From: a bacterium
GTDB lineage: Bacteria > Hydrogenedentota > Hydrogenedentia > Hydrogenedentiales > SLHB01
Direction of reading: 5' to 3'
DNA length: 10,849 nucleotides
NCBI GenBank assembly: GCA_024231375.1
Contig: JAAEQP010001871.1
Span: forward strand, 1 to 10,849
Under the pieces are notes generated by a model. The model did no database searches, was not told the origin of the DNA, and worked only from the letters and a program-made list of their open reading frames with translations. Below are positions 7,609 through 10,849 of the stretch, piece by piece (the first letter of the stretch is position 1; each line of letters opens with the position of its first letter). The translations under genes were made by a program, and so were the position numbers.

Positions 7609-10131
7609 CTACGGAAGGTTCGGGTCGTCCGGCCACAGGTCGTCGAAGTCCGGCGTCCCGTCCTCGTCCCGATCCCATGCATACAGAGCATCCGGATCGA
7701 ACCCGTCCGACACGAGAATCGGCAGCACGCCAGCGTGGGCCGATTCCGGTGACACCTGGATCCCTTCCGGATACTGGAAGAACTTGGTGTTGGGCGGGTT
7801 GTGGTAGACCTGGTTGTCCACTCGGAACCCTAGGATAAAGTCGTCGGCCGGAGCCAGGCCGGCATAGGCGATGCGGAACAGCGTACCGAAGCTGCCATAG
7901 GGCAGCGGATTGGTTTCGAAGGTCAAGGCGGTGTACACGTCGGGGTCGCCGCCGTCCGGCACCAACAGCCAGTCGCTGATGAGGCCGTTCGGGTCGATCT
8001 GGAGCGTGTACGGCCGCGGGCTGATGATCCGGATCTTGAATTGGGAGATGTTGCGCGGTACGTATTCCGTACGCACAAACACTTCAGCCGTGCCGAGAGG
8101 ATCGATACCACTGGTGCGGAGGCTCAGTTGGCCCGCGCGCACATCGCCGTCGAGGGCGAATACCCCGTCCCGTTGGAACGACCCCTCAAGACCGTCGTAG
8201 TCGCCTCGGATGAGGTAGGTGTGGGACCCATCCTGGAACAGCGAGATGTAGGTGAGCACCAGTTGCTGACTCAGGTCGGTTGGGATCGTGGTGCCGAGCG
8301 CTTGCGTCAGGATCGAGGCGTCCGTGGCGGGGTAGTAGTGGCCGCCCGTCTCCGTGGCCATCTCAACGAGGTCAACGGCATTCACGTTCTCGCCGAACCC
8401 GATGGGATACAGCCGCACCCGCAGATCCTTGGCTTTGTCAATCAGTTCCGACTGCGCTGTGACCGACGACGTGTCGCGGCCGTCCGATACGAACACGATG
8501 GCGCGGACGTCGGCATCGTCCAGTGGCAACTGGCCAAAATCCTCTTCCGCCAGGCGGTCACAAGCGTCGTCCAGTGCATCGCGCAACTCCGACGCACCGT
8601 GATCGGCCGGCGCCAGGCTGAAGGTCTGCAGGCCCGCCGTCAGCGACACCGGGTTGGTCGAGAACTGGTGGATGATGCGGTCCGTCTGTTGCCGCTCGTG
8701 GTATTCCATGACCGCCATCGTGTAGGCACGCGGCGGGCTCCCCGGGACCGGGTTGAACAGCGTGTCGATGAAGTCCACCGAGGCGTCCACCATGTCGTCG
8801 ATGACCGCGCCGGACCCGGGGTCGGCGTGATACATGCTGCCGGTGAAGTCCAGCAAGAGGACCAAGTTGTACCGCAGGTCGTCCGCGCCCGTGATGAACG
8901 TGTTCGTCTCGTCGGGATCGAGCAGTTCGCCGTCTTCCTCCACCGTGAACTGGAGCGGGGCGTCCGGCCCGGTGTAGGTTGCGGGATCCGATGTGTCGAT
9001 GGCGTTGCCCAGCGCGTCGCGTAGCAGGAACACAAACCGGAGGATGAAGGGCGGTCGTGTCCGGTTCTGGGCACCCTCGAAAGTCAGGGGCGCGGCCTCC
9101 ACGTTCACGATCACTTCAACGGACTCGAGACCCGGCGCGGAGACCGTGATGGTGCCGCCGTCGATGGCGCCCGTCAACGCGCTTCGGATAATCGTCACAG
9201 GGACCTCGACCCGATCATAGGTGTCGGGATCGTCCGTGCCCACGCTGACGCCGCCCGGCGGATCGCCGGGGAGTCCGATGGCAATGAGATCCGGCCGCGA
9301 CGTTGCCAAATCGAACTCGAGTATGCTGCCGTTGGCGCCCGTGTTGAACACTTCGAACGACAGGACCGTCCCCGTGGTTCCGAAGTCCAGAACATTCGGG
9401 TCGACACCGATTTCGGGGCTCAACCCCTCGGCGATGTTCAGTTCGATGATGCGCGTCTCGAGATCGGTCGAGATCTCGATGCGGTAGCTGTAGATACCTT
9501 CCGGGATGGTGTCGCGGTCCACGTTCACGGTGACCGTGGTGCTGGCGCCGCCCAAGAGCGTGTTGCCCCCGGCGGCCCAATCGAAGGTCAGCCACGCGGG
9601 CCGGTCTACGGAAATGTCGTCGTCGGGGTCGAGCAACCGGAGACCCCATGTCAACGCGCCGGTGCCATTGTTCAAGACGGCGAAGGTCTCGCTCGTCTGT
9701 TCTCCGAGCAGGTTCACAGTGGATGGACTAACCTGGAGATCGGCGTCGCCGGGGTCGCCGGCCATGGTAAGGGCCACGTAGACCGTGCGCACACCCGCGC
9801 TGGTGGTGATGGTGATCTGGCCATCGTAGGCGCCCACGGCCAAGCCCGTGCGGTCCACCGTGAGGAATATCCGGTCGATGTTGGTCGTCGTGGCGCCGGC
9901 CGTCCGGTCCACGGTGAGCCACGGAATGCTCTCCGCCAGGGCCCACGTGAGGACGCCGCCTCCGTTGTTGGCGATGGCGATGGACATGACGGTGGCGGAG
10001 GTGCCGAAGTTGACGGCGGCTGGGAGAACCGTCACGACTGGGTCGGTCGAGCCGGTCGGGCATCCCATCAAGGGGACGCAAAGCAGACCGGCCAGAACCA
10101 CGTGAAGAACAAGCGGGCGTTTCTTTGTCAT
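7609..10131 (-). CDS. Lipoprotein with BACON-like repeats, VWA domain and calcium-binding tail (protein B)
   Basis: This 840 aa predicted surface lipoprotein is paralogous to protein A and has no name I recognise. Its signal peptide is MTKKRPLVLHVVLAGLLCVP followed by the lipobox LMGC with Cys24. Three BACON-like repeats lie at about 32-123, 130-233 and 239-345. The linker (346-419) contains RPPFILRFVFLLRD (359-372). The VWA domain (420-622) has MIDAS residues D428-x-T430-x-S432, S514 in GASEL and D550 in VSDGR, with MEYHER at 475-480 and GGHYYP at 596-601. The post-VWA module (623-795) has EYVPRNI (689-695) and LPYGSFG (743-749). The last 23 residues include DRDEDGTPDFDDLWPDD (820-836), a thrombospondin-3-like calcium motif. 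The frame is open to 10230, but the ATG at 10131 starts a proper signal peptide and has GAGGA 8 nt upstream. Calcium-dependent extracellular binding is inferred. Confidence 0.88.
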   Translation of the reverse strand: MTKKRPLVLHVVLAGLLCVPLMGCPTGSTDPVVTVLPAAVNFGTSATVMSIAIANNGGGVLTWALAESIPWLTVDRTAGATTTNIDRIFLTVDRTGLAVGAYDGQITITTSAGVRTVYVALTMAGDPGDADLQVSPSTVNLLGEQTSETFAVLNNGTGALTWGLRLLDPDDDISVDRPAWLTFDWAAGGNTLLGGASTTVTVNVDRDTIPEGIYSYRIEISTDLETRIIELNIAEGLSPEIGVDPNVLDFGTTGTVLSFEVFNTGANGSILEFDLATSRPDLIAIGLPGDPPGGVSVGTDDPDTYDRVEVPVTIIRSALTGAIDGGTITVSAPGLESVEVIVNVEAAPLTFEGAQNRTRPPFILRFVFLLRDALGNAIDTSDPATYTGPDAPLQFTVEEDGELLDPDETNTFITGADDLRYNLVLLLDFTGSMYHADPGSGAVIDDMVDASVDFIDTLFNPVPGSPPRAYTMAVMEYHERQQTDRIIHQFSTNPVSLTAGLQTFSLAPADHGASELRDALDDACDRLAEEDFGQLPLDDADVRAIVFVSDGRDTSSVTAQSELIDKAKDLRVRLYPIGFGENVNAVDLVEMATETGGHYYPATDASILTQALGTTIPTDLSQQLVLTYISLFQDGSHTYLIRGDYDGLEGSFQRDGVFALDGDVRAGQLSLRTSGIDPLGTAEVFVRTEYVPRNISQFKIRIISPRPYTLQIDPNGLISDWLLVPDGGDPDVYTALTFETNPLPYGSFGTLFRIAYAGLAPADDFILGFRVDNQVYHNPPNTKFFQYPEGIQVSPESAHAGVLPILVSDGFDPDALYAWDRDEDGTPDFDDLWPDDPNLP
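7612..7680 (-). other. Thrombospondin-3-like calcium-binding tail of protein B
   Basis: The final residues 818-840 carry the pattern DRDEDGTPDFDDLWPDDP: alternating aspartates, a glycine, then D-x-x-D-x-x-P-x-D. This is the shape of a thrombospondin type 3 or EF-hand-like calcium loop. It takes the place of the two extra BACON-like repeats found at the end of protein A. Only one loop is present. Confidence 0.65.
8266..8874 (-). other. VWA domain of protein B
   Basis: Residues 420-622 match the VWA domain of protein A in motif order: YNLVLLLDFTGSM, MEYHER, HGASEL, VRAIVFVSDGR, GGHYYP. The first metal loop is D-F-T-G-S, with threonine 430 in place of the usual first serine. Serine 514 stands where threonine is usual. 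All changes keep a hydroxyl, so metal binding is probably retained. Confidence 0.85.
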
Positions 10132-10139
10132 AGACCACG

Positions 10140-10144
10140 TCCTC
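10140..10144 (-). promoter_or_regulatory. Ribosome binding site deciding the start of protein B
   Basis: GAGGA on the minus strand lies 8 nt before the ATG at 10131. The upstream in-frame starts would put an arginine- and cysteine-rich, non-hydrophobic stretch ahead of the signal peptide. Confidence 0.75.
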
Positions 10145-10199
10145 GCCGCCATCGGGTCACAAGCCGCGAAGCGACCGACGACCCGCCATGCGCACGATT

Positions 10200-10273
10200 C
10201 CCAGGCGCATCGCCTGGGCCTCATGCCCACGCTATGGGCGTTGCTTCCAGACCGAAGGCCTCATGCGCTTCGG
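10200..10273. repeat. Cluster of inverted repeats with a 10 bp direct repeat
   Basis: Three inverted repeats lie in the 178 bp gap between the LRR gene and protein B. They are CCCAGGCG-CAT-CGCCTGGG (10200-10218, 8 bp stem), GCCCA/TGGGC (10225-10239, 5 bp stem, 5 nt loop) and CCGAAG/CTTCGG (10252-10273, 6 bp stem). GGCCTCATGC occurs at 10217-10226 and again at 10257-10266, exactly 40 bp apart. No T tract follows the first stem on the minus strand, so a simple intrinsic terminator is not clear. This may be a termination region for the LRR gene or a regulatory leader for protein B. Confidence 0.55.
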
Positions 10274-10309
10274 CCGCGTCTGTATACATCGAGACTAGAC
10301 GTCTCCCGT

Positions 10310-10849
10310 TTAACCCGAGCATTCGACCACGTTCACGCCAACCGACTCGAGGAACGGCACGTCGACCGTTTCGGCGTCCTCGTCGAGGGCGCCGAAGTCC
10401 AGCGCCACATAGTCGCCCGGCCCCAACCCGCCGGTCACCGCGTTGGTGACGAGGGGCTGGATGTCGGCGATGCTGTTGCCGCAGAGGGTCAGCGCTTGCA
10501 GGTTTCGGAGTCCGGCCAGGGGGCCTATGTCGTACAACGCGTTGTTGTCCAGGTTCAGCGACGTGATGCCGGTTAGATTCGCCAGCGGGGTGATATTCGT
10601 GATGTCGTTGTCGCTGAGGTCGATCGTCTGGAGGCCAGAGCAGTACTCGAGACCCGACAGATTACGGATCTCCAGCCCGCGGGCGTCCAGCGACCGCATC
10701 GGCAACAGGTCCATTCGTGTGAGTGGACCGAAGTAGACCCCGACGGCCTGCCGCACGGCCGCCTCCAGCGACGAGTCGGCGAAGAATACCACCGTCGTCG
10801 CCACGGGGCATCCCGTCAGGCTTAACGAGATCGCCGCCACCATCGCCAC
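10310..10849 (-). CDS. Leucine-rich repeat lipoprotein, start outside window
   Basis: A 179-residue frame ends with TAA at 10310-10312 and is still open at the window edge. It holds the end of a lipoprotein signal peptide: hydrophobic VAAISLSLTGC with a perfect lipobox LTGC, Cys14 of the visible part. The basic n-region is missing, so the true start is probably just beyond 10849 rather than at the internal ATG (10843) or the edge GTG. FADSSLEAAVRQAVG (23-37) is an internalin-type cap. Three 22-residue leucine-rich repeats follow at about 64-87, 88-109 and 110-131, with the pattern LxxLxxLxLxxNxIxDIxPL. The tail is NAVTGGLGPGDYVALDFGAL (136-155). Such proteins act in surface binding, but no partner is predictable. 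It is same-strand with proteins B and A, 178 bp upstream of B. Confidence 0.85.
   Translation of the reverse strand: MAMVAAISLSLTGCPVATTVVFFADSSLEAAVRQAVGVYFGPLTRMDLLPMRSLDARGLEIRNLSGLEYCSGLQTIDLSDNDITNITPLANLTGITSLNLDNNALYDIGPLAGLRNLQALTLCGNSIADIQPLVTNAVTGGLGPGDYVALDFGALDEDAETVDVPFLESVGVNVVECSG

Noticed and set aside
10132..10230. Longer start for protein B at 10230
   Set aside because: The added 33 residues are Arg/Cys/Trp-rich and would bury the lipoprotein signal peptide. The RBS at 10140-10144 supports 10131, and the extra region is the hairpin cluster.

Overview
The window is a high-GC bacterial segment with six genes and no stable RNA, CRISPR array or transposase. The left third holds ordinary chromosomal genes. 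The right two thirds hold a same-strand run of predicted surface lipoproteins, read right to left. The lipobox signal peptides point to a diderm bacterium. The purM and ispG proteins are normal for bacteria, and ispG implies the MEP isoprenoid pathway. The style (large BACON and von Willebrand A lipoproteins, an internalin-like LRR lipoprotein, a GGGACTGTCCC-type repeat) recalls uncultured PVC-like or Hydrogenedentota-like genomes. That placement is an impression, not something the sequence proves.

Layout: 1-768 (-) is the N-terminal three quarters of PurM, cut by the window edge. A 132 bp AT-rich divergent promoter region (769-900) separates it from a LysR-type regulator (901-1782, +). This region holds candidate promoters for both genes and a perfect T-N11-A LysR-type site. 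The lysR gene converges on ispG (1951-3180, -), with a 52 bp hairpin-rich, REP-like element between them. A strong hairpin at 3311-3338 lies between ispG and the end of the next gene upstream.

The main interest is at 3360-10131 (-). Two paralogous lipoproteins lie in tandem: protein B (840 aa, 7609-10131) and protein A (1362 aa, 3360-7448). Both have a lipobox, a run of BACON-like Ig-fold repeats, a conserved uncharacterised linker, a VWA domain with a MIDAS, and a conserved C-terminal module. They then diverge: A adds two more BACON-like repeats, while B ends in a short calcium-binding, thrombospondin-3-like motif. A third lipoprotein, with internalin-type leucine-rich repeats (10310 to the window end, -), lies upstream of B. 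Together they look like a set of surface-anchored adhesion or binding proteins. The core architecture shared by A and B is the best candidate here for an undescribed family.

Starts were moved inward from the longest open frames for lysR, ispG and protein B, on the basis of family N-termini, signal peptides and Shine-Dalgarno sites.
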